Of a stretch of 64,000 bases of DNA, positions 1 to 7,534 are shown one piece after another. The stretch spans positions 1,550,001-1,614,000 of the forward strand of contig NZ_CP029347.1 in NCBI RefSeq assembly GCF_003143555.1, in the 5' to 3' direction. Position 1 is the first letter of the stretch, and every line of letters starts with the position of its first letter. Under the pieces are notes generated by a model that did no database searches, had not been told where the DNA came from, and was given only the letters and a program-made list of their open reading frames with translations. Source of the DNA: Saliniradius amylolyticus (lineage in GTDB: Bacteria; Pseudomonadota; Gammaproteobacteria; Enterobacterales; Alteromonadaceae). Position numbers and translations under genes: made by a program.

Positions 1-1
1 G

Positions 2-145
2 CAACTGTCCATCAACCTGATTGAAGTTGTGGCCGGTCTGGACCGGCGCACCATTAGCCTGAGTCACCAAGTCAGCCAGCTTTCCCAGATGCTGGAAACG
101 CTGAAAGACCGAGTTAAGCAGTTGGAGGAGGCCGCCCATGCGTAA
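2..145 (+). CDS. Phage protein, C-terminal fragment (5' end outside window)
   Basis: An open frame enters from the left edge and ends at TAA 143-145, giving the last 47 residues of a protein. The visible part is leucine-rich with regularly spaced hydrophobics and heptad-like QLSQML/ETLKDRVKQLEE, which suggests a coiled coil. It overlaps the next gene by 8 bases, so the two are probably translationally coupled. The overlap and coiled-coil character support a real gene, but the function cannot be told from this fragment. Confidence 0.6.
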   Translation, partial: QLSINLIEVVAGLDRRTISLSHQVSQLSQMLETLKDRVKQLEEAAHA

Positions 146-710
146 AGACAATCCAAAAATCGTCGGTGAGATTGATTGTCAGAACCCCGCCTGTGATGAA
201 ATTGCATCGGTTCGCCAGCGCTCCAACGGGCGTAATCTGTATTACACCTATTGCGAGCACTGCAAGAGCTTAAACCAGACCGGGGATGATGCCTTTCAGG
301 ATTACGTGGCCGAGAATATGCGCGAAGTTGGCACCGGAAAACCCGAACAACCCGCAGCAGATGCGGTTTCTGAACCCGAATCAGAACCGAATGGCGAAAC
401 CGAACAACCCGAATCAGACACCGAAACTCAGACCGAACCGGAACCCGAGCAGGAGCCCGAGCCGTTGGCCGCTCGAACCGAATCCGGCGCGGAAAATGAG
501 AATAAATCCGAGCCGGAATTGTGGCGGCCATCGTCCAAACCCGCCGCCAAAACCGCAGCAGAGCCGGAAAAGACCGAATCCGAAAAGGGCGGCTTAACCG
601 GCTGGCATATTTTCGGCCTGGTTGCTCTTGTGATCATGGTCGGAGCTGGGGGCTATTTCGCCTTTAAACGGCTTTCCCGTAAGGCTGAACCACAACCACA
701 GGGGGCGTAA
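138..710 (+). CDS. Zinc-ribbon, acidic-linker, single-span membrane protein of the prophage
   Basis: This 190-aa protein has three visible parts. Residues about 14-45 hold two Cys pairs (CQNPAC and YCEHC) typical of a zinc ribbon. Residues about 65-150 are a Glu/Pro/Thr-rich, strongly acidic low-complexity linker. Residues about 155-175 form one transmembrane segment followed by a short basic tail. It overlaps the upstream gene and abuts the next ATG, so it belongs to the virion/packaging operon. Tailless membrane phages carry many small integral membrane proteins, which suits this architecture. No specific family is recognised; a virion membrane or assembly role is inference. Confidence 0.6.
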   Translation: MRKDNPKIVGEIDCQNPACDEIASVRQRSNGRNLYYTYCEHCKSLNQTGDDAFQDYVAENMREVGTGKPEQPAADAVSEPESEPNGETEQPESDTETQTEPEPEQEPEPLAARTESGAENENKSEPELWRPSSKPAAKTAAEPEKTESEKGGLTGWHIFGLVALVIMVGAGGYFAFKRLSRKAEPQPQGA

Positions 711-1204
711 TGGATTCGGTTTTTGATGGTATGGATCTGGACAGCTTCCTGACCGAAACGGCAGAAAGCGAAGCCAAGACCGAATCCGGCGATTCGGTCC
801 AGACCGGCGAGGAATCAGGGGGTAGAACCGAATTCCTCACCGAGGAACAGGCCAAGGAGAAGGTTTTATCCAGCGCCCGGACGCTGACAAACTGCATCGG
901 CATGGTAACGCGCACCGATGCCACCTTATCGGAGCTTGAATATCGGGATCTGGCCGACACACTCGCCCCCGGCGTCTGCAAGCTGTTTAACAGCGAGGAC
1001 GAGTTGCCGCCTTGGGTGAAGCAATTACTGGATTACATGCCCTATATGGGGATGGGTTTTGCCACGCTCATGTTCGGTTTCTCTGTATTCCGTAAAGTGA
1101 AAACCGAAAAGTTGATCCAGGCGAAGCGCGAAAAGGAGTTGAACCCAAGAAAGGACCAGGACAACAAGACAGAAGGGGGCGCGGATGGCGATCAATCCGA
1201 ATAA
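710..1204 (+). CDS. Prophage membrane protein upstream of the packaging ATPase
   Basis: A 164-aa protein starting at the ATG that overlaps the previous stop codon by one base. The first 40 residues are acidic. A single hydrophobic segment lies near residues 105-125 (around YMGMGFATLMFGFSVF), followed by a basic and then highly charged tail. It overlaps the downstream ATPase gene by 20 bases. Placement directly before the ATPase suggests a membrane protein of the packaging vertex or the internal membrane, as in PM2-like phages, but no homologue is recognised. Confidence 0.6.
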   Translation: MDSVFDGMDLDSFLTETAESEAKTESGDSVQTGEESGGRTEFLTEEQAKEKVLSSARTLTNCIGMVTRTDATLSELEYRDLADTLAPGVCKLFNSEDELPPWVKQLLDYMPYMGMGFATLMFGFSVFRKVKTEKLIQAKREKELNPRKDQDNKTEGGADGDQSE

Positions 1205-1976
1205 CGCCCTTGATTCTGAGCACATCACCTATGTGGCCGCGTCCGGCAATGGGAAGGGCGTTGCGATTAACTGGATGGGGTTAATACCGGCCAAGCCCTG
1301 CTTGGCTATCTTCGACCCTTACGGCGAATACCAGTACCAGAACCGGCAAGGCGGCATCGGGGGCCGCGCCGTTTACCACTTCAAGACCCGCAAAGCCTTT
1401 GGCCGCGCCTTTGCCACCGCATGGAAAAGTGGCAAGCCGTTCAGGGTAGCGTATCAGCCACAGTCTGGATGTGATCGCGCCGAGCTGCTGTGGTTCTGCC
1501 AATTGATGTGGGCGGCCAGTGATGGCGCTCGCCGGTTGCATGTTCATATCTCCGAGCTGGCCCGAATGGTCCTGTCCTCGGGTAAGGAATCGAGCATTCT
1601 GGGCGAATGCTACACCGGCGGCCGCAAGTTTGGCCTGATCATGAGCGCCGACTTTCAGCGTTCAACCGAGGTGCCTAAAACGGTCTGGTCAAACTCACCG
1701 GTTAAGGTTGTCGGCGGTCAGGAATCCATGATTGACGCCGAGCGAATGAAGTCAGAATTAAGCTGCTCACTGGATGAAGTCGTGCAGCTTGGCAAGCTCA
1801 ACGAGGCGTTTAAGGTGGGCGAAGATAAAACCCGACTCCACTATCTGCTGAAAAAGCCAGGGCTAGGCAACTATGAAAAAGTGGCTCTGAACATAAAACC
1901 GAATAAACCGCTACTGGCGCGGGTTCCAGCCCAGTTTAAAGCCCAATCCAAGCAATACCGGCTGATTAACGCTTAA
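1185..1976 (+). CDS. Genome-packaging ATPase, HerA/FtsK-like (PM2 P9 type)
   Basis: A 263-aa P-loop ATPase. The Walker A motif is AASGNGKGV at residues 18-26. A following strand carries IFDPYGEY, the DP-GE pattern of the HerA/VirB4/FtsK superfamily. A Walker-B-like strand with HVHISELARM lies near residue 120, then GGRKFGL and a DFQRSTEVPK segment matching the sensor region of HerA-like ATPases. The size fits the packaging ATPases of double-jelly-roll phages such as PM2 and PRD1 and is far too small for a tailed-phage terminase. In this phage class the protein pumps DNA through a membrane-containing vertex. It is followed by a terminator hairpin and then the capsid gene. The motif assignment is firm; the phage-class assignment is inferred from context. 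Confidence 0.8.
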   Translation: MAINPNNALDSEHITYVAASGNGKGVAINWMGLIPAKPCLAIFDPYGEYQYQNRQGGIGGRAVYHFKTRKAFGRAFATAWKSGKPFRVAYQPQSGCDRAELLWFCQLMWAASDGARRLHVHISELARMVLSSGKESSILGECYTGGRKFGLIMSADFQRSTEVPKTVWSNSPVKVVGGQESMIDAERMKSELSCSLDEVVQLGKLNEAFKVGEDKTRLHYLLKKPGLGNYEKVALNIKPNKPLLARVPAQFKAQSKQYRLINA

Positions 1977-1980
1977 CCGA

Positions 1981-2020
1981 AAAGACCGAATCCATAACCG
2001 AATAGGGTTCGGTCTTTCCT
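1981..2020 (+). terminator. Rho-independent-like terminator after the packaging ATPase
   Basis: A perfect 10-bp inverted repeat, AAAGACCGAA at 1981-1990 and TTCGGTCTTT at 2008-2017, encloses a 17-nt loop and runs into a T/C-rich stretch. It lies five bases after the ATPase stop codon and probably separates packaging from capsid transcription, or tunes their ratio. Confidence 0.6.
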
Positions 2021-2088
2021 TCCCGGCCTTGTTATTCCTGAAAAACACATTTGACGCATTTTCAGGCAACACACAACAAGGTAACTCT

Positions 2089-2214
2089 ATGGACTTTCTG
2101 ACGAAGAAAAAAAGCGTATCGCTGGCCGTTATCATCGGCTTGGTGATCATCGGTTCGGGCTTCGTTGTTTGGGCATCAAACAACGTAGACGCCGTCGAAG
2201 ACGTAATCGGGTAA
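2089..2214 (+). CDS. Small membrane protein before the capsid gene
   Basis: A 41-aa protein starting at ATG 2089, chosen over an upstream in-frame start because AAGGTAACTCT lies immediately before it. Residues 1-9 are basic (MDFLTKKKS), residues about 10-30 are one hydrophobic helix, and the tail is acidic. Small single-span proteins next to the major capsid gene are typical of PM2-like phages, whose inner membrane is packed with virus-encoded peptides. The specific role is inferred only from position. Confidence 0.6.
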   Translation: MDFLTKKKSVSLAVIIGLVIIGSGFVVWASNNVDAVEDVIG

Positions 2215-2223
2215 GGGGGTATC

Positions 2224-3054
2224 GTGAAGACTTCATTACTAGCGGCATCCATGATCCAACTGGCGGGGCCAACTGGCGTAGGGTATGGCGAGGAAGCTAT
2301 CATCAAGCTGCAAGGCGGCCTGGTTTATCAAATCCTGGAACTGGAAACCAATCTGGTTAAGAAAGCCACCTTGAAAAAGGTGACTGTAGACATTGGTGGA
2401 ACGCCAGTGGCTTATTATTCGGGTAAAGACCTGGAACTGAACGATAAGCTGTTTAACCTGCACGAAACCACAGGTCGTTTCTGCATCGACCTGTCCAAGT
2501 TCCGTTATCGGACGCTGGAAGGGATTCACGTATCAGGGCTGAAAACCTCACAGTATGATGACATCACCCTTAAAGTGGAATTTGGCGCTAAGGATGCAGC
2601 CGACCCCGCAGATTTGACCCTCAAGGGTAAAGCCTATGTATCGCCCAACCCTCAAGGTGCGAAACAAGGCGGTGGACGCATCATGATCCCCCAGGCGTAT
2701 GAGGTGACTCAGTACACCCCGGCAGCCGGTGATTATGATTGGAGCTTCCCCAACGGCTCGCCCAATCTAAATGTTCAGCACATGATCATCGACGAATCCG
2801 AAGTATCCATTTCAAAGGTGATCGTTAAGCGTGGAGCCACGACCATTCGCGAGATGCACCGAAGCGACATTGATCATGGTTTACAGCGCTATGCAGGGGT
2901 GACACCTCAACCGGGTAAGCTGCTTCTGGACTTTACTCAGTTCGGCTTTGGTAAGGGTGATTCCGTGGAAACGGCCAACCTCAACTTTACCTTTACGGTG
3001 GATGCTAAGGGCGCACTGAAAACCCGTATTGAGGGCTTTAAGCGCGTAGCATAA
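2224..3054 (+). CDS. Probable major capsid protein (double-jelly-roll, PM2 P2-like)
   Basis: A 276-aa protein from a GTG start with a strong Shine-Dalgarno (AAGGGGGTATC). The sequence alternates short hydrophobic strands and loops throughout, has no transmembrane segment after the first residues and has no enzymatic motif, as expected for a beta-sandwich capsid protein. Its size is close to the 269-aa P2 of PM2. Its position after ATPase and small membrane protein mirrors the conserved P9-P2 block of corticovirus-like prophages. The identification rests on size, context and strand-rich composition, not on a recognised signature. A structure prediction showing two fused eight-stranded jelly rolls would settle it. 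Confidence 0.65.
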   Translation: MKTSLLAASMIQLAGPTGVGYGEEAIIKLQGGLVYQILELETNLVKKATLKKVTVDIGGTPVAYYSGKDLELNDKLFNLHETTGRFCIDLSKFRYRTLEGIHVSGLKTSQYDDITLKVEFGAKDAADPADLTLKGKAYVSPNPQGAKQGGGRIMIPQAYEVTQYTPAAGDYDWSFPNGSPNLNVQHMIIDESEVSISKVIVKRGATTIREMHRSDIDHGLQRYAGVTPQPGKLLLDFTQFGFGKGDSVETANLNFTFTVDAKGALKTRIEGFKRVA

Positions 3055-3063
3055 GGGGGAGTC

Positions 3064-3357
3064 ATGGAAACAACTCAGTCAACGAGTATCTGGGATTCCA
3101 TCATGGACTTTGGGGGCGATGTGGTGGATACGATTTCACCACTCGCCCAGGAATATGCCAGGGCATGGACTCAGAATGAGCTAGGGAACACCAATCAGGA
3201 AAACCCTCAACAAAATCTGACTAATAACCAACAGTCACCGGCTCAGCAGCAACAGCAACCCGCACCCGGCCTTATGGAATGGGTGAAAGATAACCAAGTG
3301 ATGGTTATGGGCGGAGCTCTACTGTTTACCGTTCTTCTGCTGGCCGTGCGCCGATAA
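3064..3357 (+). CDS. Prophage virion membrane protein, Gln/Asn-rich
   Basis: A 97-aa protein ten bases downstream of the capsid gene. The N-terminal 40 residues contain possible amphipathic helix and Trp residues, followed by a Gln/Asn/Pro-rich linker (residues about 42-65). A single C-terminal transmembrane helix follows near residues 75-94, ending in RR. The C-terminal anchor and polar linker fit a small inner-membrane virion protein. No family is recognised. Confidence 0.55.
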   Translation: METTQSTSIWDSIMDFGGDVVDTISPLAQEYARAWTQNELGNTNQENPQQNLTNNQQSPAQQQQQPAPGLMEWVKDNQVMVMGGALLFTVLLLAVRR

Positions 3358-3366
3358 GGGGGATCT

Positions 3367-3510
3367 ATGCCGTTCTTATTTTGGCCGTTAATTGCAGGCG
3401 GGGCCGGTTTCGGCCTTGGCCTGTTCAGCTCTGACACTTTCGGAAGTGCCATTAAGTGGGCCGTTATCGGTGGCGCGGTTTATGTCGCTTATAAGCAGGT
3501 GTCCAAATGA
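3367..3510 (+). CDS. 47-aa prophage membrane peptide
   Basis: An ATG at 3367 preceded by AAGGGGGATCT gives a 47-aa peptide ending at TGA 3508-3510. It is almost wholly hydrophobic and glycine-rich with two short membrane-spanning stretches (LFWPLIAGGAGFGLGLF and IKWAVIGGAVYVAY) and a basic end. It overlaps the next gene by 4 bases (ATGA). The good ribosome-binding site and coupling support a real gene, probably a virion membrane component. Confidence 0.55.
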   Translation: MPFLFWPLIAGGAGFGLGLFSSDTFGSAIKWAVIGGAVYVAYKQVSK

Positions 3511-3689
3511 TCGGCGGCGCGGGGGGCATGAGTGCCAGTAACAGCAGCAGCGCCGCATCAGGCACAGGTGACGTAGGGTTACAGGCCGGTAATAACGACT
3601 TTGGCGGCCTGAACTACAAAACAGGAATACCGTCTTGGCTTATTGCGTTGGCAGTTGCTGGCGTCCTGTTTGTTGTTTTAAGGAAGTGA
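3507..3689 (+). CDS. 60-aa prophage membrane protein, Gly/Ser/Asn-rich
   Basis: A 60-aa protein whose ATG overlaps the upstream stop codon. Residues 1-38 are Gly, Ser, Ala and Asn-rich and flexible. Residues about 42-58 (SWLIALAVAGVLFVVL) form a C-terminal membrane helix ending RK. This is the same polar-linker-plus-anchor plan as the neighbouring small proteins. Function unknown; probably a virion membrane component. Confidence 0.55.
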   Translation: MIGGAGGMSASNSSSAASGTGDVGLQAGNNDFGGLNYKTGIPSWLIALAVAGVLFVVLRK

Positions 3690-3690
3690 T

Positions 3691-4083
3691 ATGAAGCGCA
3701 TCCAGTTAACCAAAGAAGCCAAAAAGCTGCTTAAGCCTGCTCTGTGGGGTAATGCAGAGAAAGAGGTTTTCCGCGAAATCGAACGCGGTATCTCCCGACT
3801 CTACATCACCCACAGCCGGGATATGCTCGCGGTAATTCGGTTTGAGGCCGCAGAAATGGTTGTTGTGGCGGTAGCAGGGAGAAACCTTCGCCAAAACCGA
3901 GGCGAGTTAATCGACTTTGCCAGGGGTAATGATGCGATGACCATTCGCTTTCATACCCGCGCCCCGGAACATCTGAAAAAGGGCCTGTCCGGTCTGCCTA
4001 TTGTGCTGTCCGAGGTTCGAAAGCGCCTGTTAGGGCGAGACGAGTACGTATTTAAATTAGGGGTTAATAATGTTCAGTATTAA
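3691..4083 (+). CDS. Hypothetical soluble prophage protein
   Basis: A 130-aa basic soluble protein starting one base after the previous stop. It has a mixed alpha/beta look, with hydrophobic strands near residues 45-50 and 55-65 (EMVVVAVAG) and charged helices at both ends. No catalytic motif or membrane segment is visible. It overlaps the next gene by 14 bases. No family is recognised. Position within the structural operon suggests an assembly or minor virion role, which is inference. Confidence 0.5.
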   Translation: MKRIQLTKEAKKLLKPALWGNAEKEVFREIERGISRLYITHSRDMLAVIRFEAAEMVVVAVAGRNLRQNRGELIDFARGNDAMTIRFHTRAPEHLKKGLSGLPIVLSEVRKRLLGRDEYVFKLGVNNVQY

Positions 4084-4279
4084 CAACTTGCTTAACCGCT
4101 TTGCCGCACCAAACCCGGCAACAGTGCAAGCAAAAAAAGACCACAAACGCCGCCGCCGAGAGAAGAACCGGCAGAGCCGCACTCGCCGTGGGGTTCCATC
4201 GTATCCGTCTCGCTCTCCGATGCCAGCAAGAACGGCTCCAAAGCCGTTTCATGGTCAGCGCATTTATCGCCTGAGATAA
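4070..4279 (+). CDS. Small highly basic prophage protein
   Basis: A 69-aa protein with a cluster of Arg and Lys between residues 22 and 45 (around KKDHKRRRREKNRQ) and Pro/Arg-rich ends. The strong positive charge suggests nucleic-acid or lipid-headgroup binding. It overlaps the upstream gene by 14 bases and is followed after nine bases by the next start, so it fits the operon. No homologue is recognised; a DNA-condensing role would be speculation. Confidence 0.5.
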   Translation: MFSINNLLNRFAAPNPATVQAKKDHKRRRREKNRQSRTRRGVPSYPSRSPMPARTAPKPFHGQRIYRLR

Positions 4280-4288
4280 GGGGTCCTC

Positions 4289-5389
4289 ATGGGCAGTAAA
4301 TCAAGAAGCTCACAGAACACGACGAATAACCAGCAGACGATTAACCACGTCAATGATGGTGATTTCGCGGGCGCTGAAAACATCGTTAACGATGAGTCAG
4401 AAACTGAGATCGAGGTTTCCGACTCGGGAAATACCGATAGCTCGGTGGATGTTGAGGACTCCAATAATACGACAGTAGAGGACTCCTACAACACCACAAC
4501 AACCAATAAAACAGATGTCGATAACGATTATGACCAGTCTCAGAACTACGATGACTCGTTCAATACGGACAATTCCGATAATCGAGAGTTTGACGAATCC
4601 TTTAACACCGATAACAGCGTCAACATCGACAACGAAGGAGAGTTATCGGGAAATAACGGCACCATCAATATTGTCGATGGCGGCGCGGTGCAGTCTGCAG
4701 AAGCAGTTGCCAAGGAAGCGATAAACGAGTCCATTGAGGGGAATACAGAAGTCGTTGGGGATGCGTTCGACTTCGGTAAAGACGCTATTTCTGAGTCTAT
4801 AGAAGGTAATACCGAAATCGTCGGGGATGCCTTTGATTTTGGTAAAGAATCTATCAGTGGCAATACTGAAATCGTTGGGGATGCGTTCGACTTCGGTAAA
4901 GAATCGCTGTCGCAAGTTGGCCAGCTGGCCGAGAGTCAATCCGATGACCTTAAGGGGCTGGCTGATAAAGCCATCGAATCAACAACGAATGCGGCTGAAA
5001 ATATCACCAGCACAGCGGCCGATTCCATTGAGGAAGTCAGCAAAAACGCTCTGACAGAGGGCTTTGGGTTTGGTGGTGAGGTTATCGGCAGCTTGGAGCG
5101 GGTGACCGAAAGCATTACCGAGTCATATCAGGAAGAACTAGGCGAGCAAGCAACCAAGTTCCAGGAAACCTTAAGCCAGAATGCCGCCATGAACGCCACC
5201 GGCCAAAATGCCGTGCTTAAGGCCCTCGGCGAGAATCAAACCAAGAACAACGAAGCCATTACCGAGCTTGCCAAGAGCGCCAGCTTGCAAGGGCAAGACG
5301 TGGTCGCCGAGTCCAGCCAAAAGATGATCCTTTATGTGGCTGTGGCGCTGGTGCTGATTACTGCCGCTGTTGCATTCGGGAGAAAGTAA
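4289..5389 (+). CDS. Coiled-coil, repeat-containing, C-terminally anchored prophage protein
   Basis: A 366-aa acidic protein. Residues about 1-120 are low-complexity Asn/Asp/Ser/Thr with repeated FNTDNS-like units. Residues about 145-205 contain three near-identical repeats based on GNTE-(V/I)-VGDAFDFGK, encoded at roughly 4738-4905. Residues about 205-340 are heptad-patterned coiled coil. Residues about 348-365 form a membrane helix ending GRK. This is the plan of a long stalk held in a membrane at its C-terminus. In a tailless membrane phage it could be a vertex stalk or a DNA-delivery tube protein, but this is inference from architecture. The next gene starts directly after its stop. Confidence 0.55.
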   Translation: MGSKSRSSQNTTNNQQTINHVNDGDFAGAENIVNDESETEIEVSDSGNTDSSVDVEDSNNTTVEDSYNTTTTNKTDVDNDYDQSQNYDDSFNTDNSDNREFDESFNTDNSVNIDNEGELSGNNGTINIVDGGAVQSAEAVAKEAINESIEGNTEVVGDAFDFGKDAISESIEGNTEIVGDAFDFGKESISGNTEIVGDAFDFGKESLSQVGQLAESQSDDLKGLADKAIESTTNAAENITSTAADSIEEVSKNALTEGFGFGGEVIGSLERVTESITESYQEELGEQATKFQETLSQNAAMNATGQNAVLKALGENQTKNNEAITELAKSASLQGQDVVAESSQKMILYVAVALVLITAAVAFGRK

Positions 5390-6034
5390 ATGCCGATTAA
5401 GACTATAAACCCCGGCCAAGAGCTTCCCATCAAAACATCCGGGCGCTGGCTGTCTGTAATTAACGCCACCGGCCAATTCGTGGTATCAGCGCCTGAATTT
5501 GGCGAGTTGGTGGGTAAGGTATCCCGCCAGTATGACTTGGCATCAGTGACCGAGGTAGCGTTCAAAAACGAGGGCACCGACCCGGTAGAGGTCGAATACG
5601 AAATTGCCAATATCCCGGTGACAGGCTCAGGAACCGGCGTTGTCACAGTCGAAAATGACGTTGTAGTGAAGCGGATTCAAGAAGGTATCAGCGTCAGCGC
5701 CACCGTCAGCAGTATTGAAGACGGCAAAACGCGGCACATCCCGGCCAACGTGATTCAGCAACACCCGGACGTTGTGATCCCCGCCGGCCAATCTAAAAAG
5801 CTGGTAGACGCCAGGGACAACACCAATCGCCTTGTCTCTGTGCAAAATATCAGTGGCCAGATGACCATGGTGAGAATCGGTAACTCATTAGTGGACGGGC
5901 AGGGCGGATTAATGTTGAGAGGGGCACTAGATGCCCCAGCGAGTACAACAGTCAGTAACGCCGCCGAAATATGGGCCTATAACCCGGATGGCCAGGACGC
6001 CACATTGACTGTATCAGAGGAGTACCGGCCATGA
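5390..6034 (+). CDS. Prophage beta-rich structural protein (possible vertex or spike base)
   Basis: A 214-aa soluble protein starting immediately after the previous stop and overlapping the next gene by 4 bases. It is predicted beta-rich throughout (many short V/I/T-rich strands, Gly/Pro turns), has no membrane segment, and has a flat composition resembling phage decoration or penton proteins. It lies between the stalk-like and fibre-like genes, suggesting it forms part of the host-binding vertex. No family signature is recognised. Confidence 0.5.
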   Translation: MPIKTINPGQELPIKTSGRWLSVINATGQFVVSAPEFGELVGKVSRQYDLASVTEVAFKNEGTDPVEVEYEIANIPVTGSGTGVVTVENDVVVKRIQEGISVSATVSSIEDGKTRHIPANVIQQHPDVVIPAGQSKKLVDARDNTNRLVSVQNISGQMTMVRIGNSLVDGQGGLMLRGALDAPASTTVSNAAEIWAYNPDGQDATLTVSEEYRP

Positions 6035-7110
6035 ACGGAGTGAGCAACCCTATCAATATGCCGAAGTTTCTGAACGACCAGTCAGCGTATCTGCTGGCTG
6101 AACTGTTCGCCAAGATACTGGAGGAAGCGGGCAATACTCAGGGCGTGGTCCAGACCGAAACCGGCAATCTGGGCGCCCAGCTAAACGACGTTCTCAATCA
6201 GATCCTGACCAAGATAGCCACCGAAAATGACCAAAACGAGGCGATCCTGGAAAGCATCACCACAGTTAATGGTGAACTGGACACCAACGTACAGACAATC
6301 AACGACCATACAACCGCTGAAAATGACACCCTGCGGGGCGAGATTTTCACGGAGCTACAGCGCACAACAGCAGGGAGTCTCTACAAGCTGCTATATGACG
6401 CCCTAAACGGACGTATTAATACTCGCGCAACACCTGCTGACGTTACCGGCGCTAGAGATTCAGTAAAAGGCGCGGGAAATCGCGACCTGACGCAGGTTTA
6501 CAATGTCGTTAATGCGTTATCAGGCTGGGCTACCGCCGCTGATGTAAATAACGCACGAGACAATGTTAAAAACGAAATTGTTAGGACAACTGCGGGCAGT
6601 CTCTACAAGCTGCTATATGACGCCCTAAACAGTCGCATCGGCACCCGCGCCACGCCAACAAATGTCAATGCGGCCCGCGATGCTGTAAAAGCTGAAATTG
6701 TTAGAACAACAGCAGGCAGTTTATACGACAAGGTGATTGACTGGGTAAATACAAACGTCCGGGCGGGCTGGTCGCTATCCGGTGTTCGCAATGCCATTAA
6801 TACAGACATTGCAAACGCCCGCGACAATATCAAAAGCCACATTAACGCCAAGCAAAGCCCAATCTCTAGTGTTCAGAGGGGGCGTTTCACAGGTTATATA
6901 ACTGGCGGGGCAAGCCATGACATCCCTATTAGCTCTATTGCGCTGTCGAAGTCGATGCTGAATGCATCTGTAGCCGGAAAATACAGCTCTGACGACAATA
7001 CGAGCTACATCACGTATAGGCTGCTAAATTCGACAACAATCCGGATTTACAACGACTTCGGTCAAAATATTAATGTATCCCTAAGTTGGGAGGTGATCGA
7101 GTATGTCTAA
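6031..7110 (+). CDS. Repeat-containing fibre or spike protein of the prophage
   Basis: A 359-aa protein. The N-terminal third is helical and coiled-coil-like. Residues about 110-250 contain three copies of a module around RTTAGSLY(K)LLYDALN followed by TRATP.(D/N)V..ARD.VK. The C-terminal 80 residues are beta-rich, as in a receptor-binding head. The first two modules are identical at DNA level over 33 bp (6376-6408 and 6598-6630). The architecture of trimeric coiled shaft plus beta head suggests the receptor-binding fibre. The following gene resembles fibre-associated proteins. Function is inferred from layout. Confidence 0.55.
   Translation: MNGVSNPINMPKFLNDQSAYLLAELFAKILEEAGNTQGVVQTETGNLGAQLNDVLNQILTKIATENDQNEAILESITTVNGELDTNVQTINDHTTAENDTLRGEIFTELQRTTAGSLYKLLYDALNGRINTRATPADVTGARDSVKGAGNRDLTQVYNVVNALSGWATAADVNNARDNVKNEIVRTTAGSLYKLLYDALNSRIGTRATPTNVNAARDAVKAEIVRTTAGSLYDKVIDWVNTNVRAGWSLSGVRNAINTDIANARDNIKSHINAKQSPISSVQRGRFTGYITGGASHDIPISSIALSKSMLNASVAGKYSSDDNTSYITYRLLNSTTIRIYNDFGQNINVSLSWEVIEYV
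6376..6630 (+). repeat. Direct repeats inside the fibre gene
   Basis: Bases 6376-6408 and 6598-6630 are identical over 33 bp, and a degenerate third copy begins near 6706. The copies are in frame and 222 bp apart, so recombination between them would delete exactly 74 codons and leave the frame intact. Confidence 0.8.
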
Positions 7111-7534
7111 CTATTACGCGCAGCTTAACGCTGAAAATATCGTTGTCGGTGTCTCCCAGCTCTCCGGCGAAGTGGACAATCCCGCACTGGTGCCAGTACC
7201 AGAGTATGACTCTGCGCTAGTGGGCCAGCAATACGACCCGGCCACGGGCGAGTTCTCGCCAGCGCCAGCCAACGAGCCTGAACCCATCCGGGTTATCAGT
7301 ATCGGCTCATTCCGTCGCCGGTTAAGTCTCACTGAAAAGGTCGCCATTGAGGATAGCGCCGACAGCACCGTTAAAGTGCTGGAAAAGGATTTAATGAGCA
7401 GCAGCTTTGTGGACTTGGATTTCCCGGCCACTGTAGATGGTCTGGCATATTTGGAACAAGTGGGAATTTTAGCCACTGGCCGAGCCGACGAACTGCGAGC
7501 CGATGGCACCCCAGACGAACAGCCCAAACAATGA
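7103..7534 (+). CDS. Prophage fibre-associated protein (tail-fibre-assembly-like N-terminus)
   Basis: A 143-aa soluble protein overlapping the fibre gene by 8 bases. The N-terminus (YYAQLNAENIVVGVSQLSGEV) resembles the start of many phage proteins encoded next to tail fibres. Residues 60-75 are Pro-rich and the second half is helical (FRRRLSLTEKVAIED). It overlaps the peptidase gene by 4 bases. A fibre chaperone or tip role is suggested by position; the family assignment is tentative. Confidence 0.5.
   Translation: MSNYYAQLNAENIVVGVSQLSGEVDNPALVPVPEYDSALVGQQYDPATGEFSPAPANEPEPIRVISIGSFRRRLSLTEKVAIEDSADSTVKVLEKDLMSSSFVDLDFPATVDGLAYLEQVGILATGRADELRADGTPDEQPKQ

Noticed and set aside
286-597. A second open frame of 103 codons inside the acidic zinc-ribbon gene
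   Set aside because: It is a +1 shadow caused by the repeated CCGAA-type codons of the acidic linker; no RBS and a Pro/Asn/Arg-rich nonsense composition.
4546-4939. Long leftward frames opposite the stalk-like prophage gene
   Set aside because: They mirror the rightward repeats, have repetitive composition only because the other strand has, and lack RBS and neighbours on that strand.
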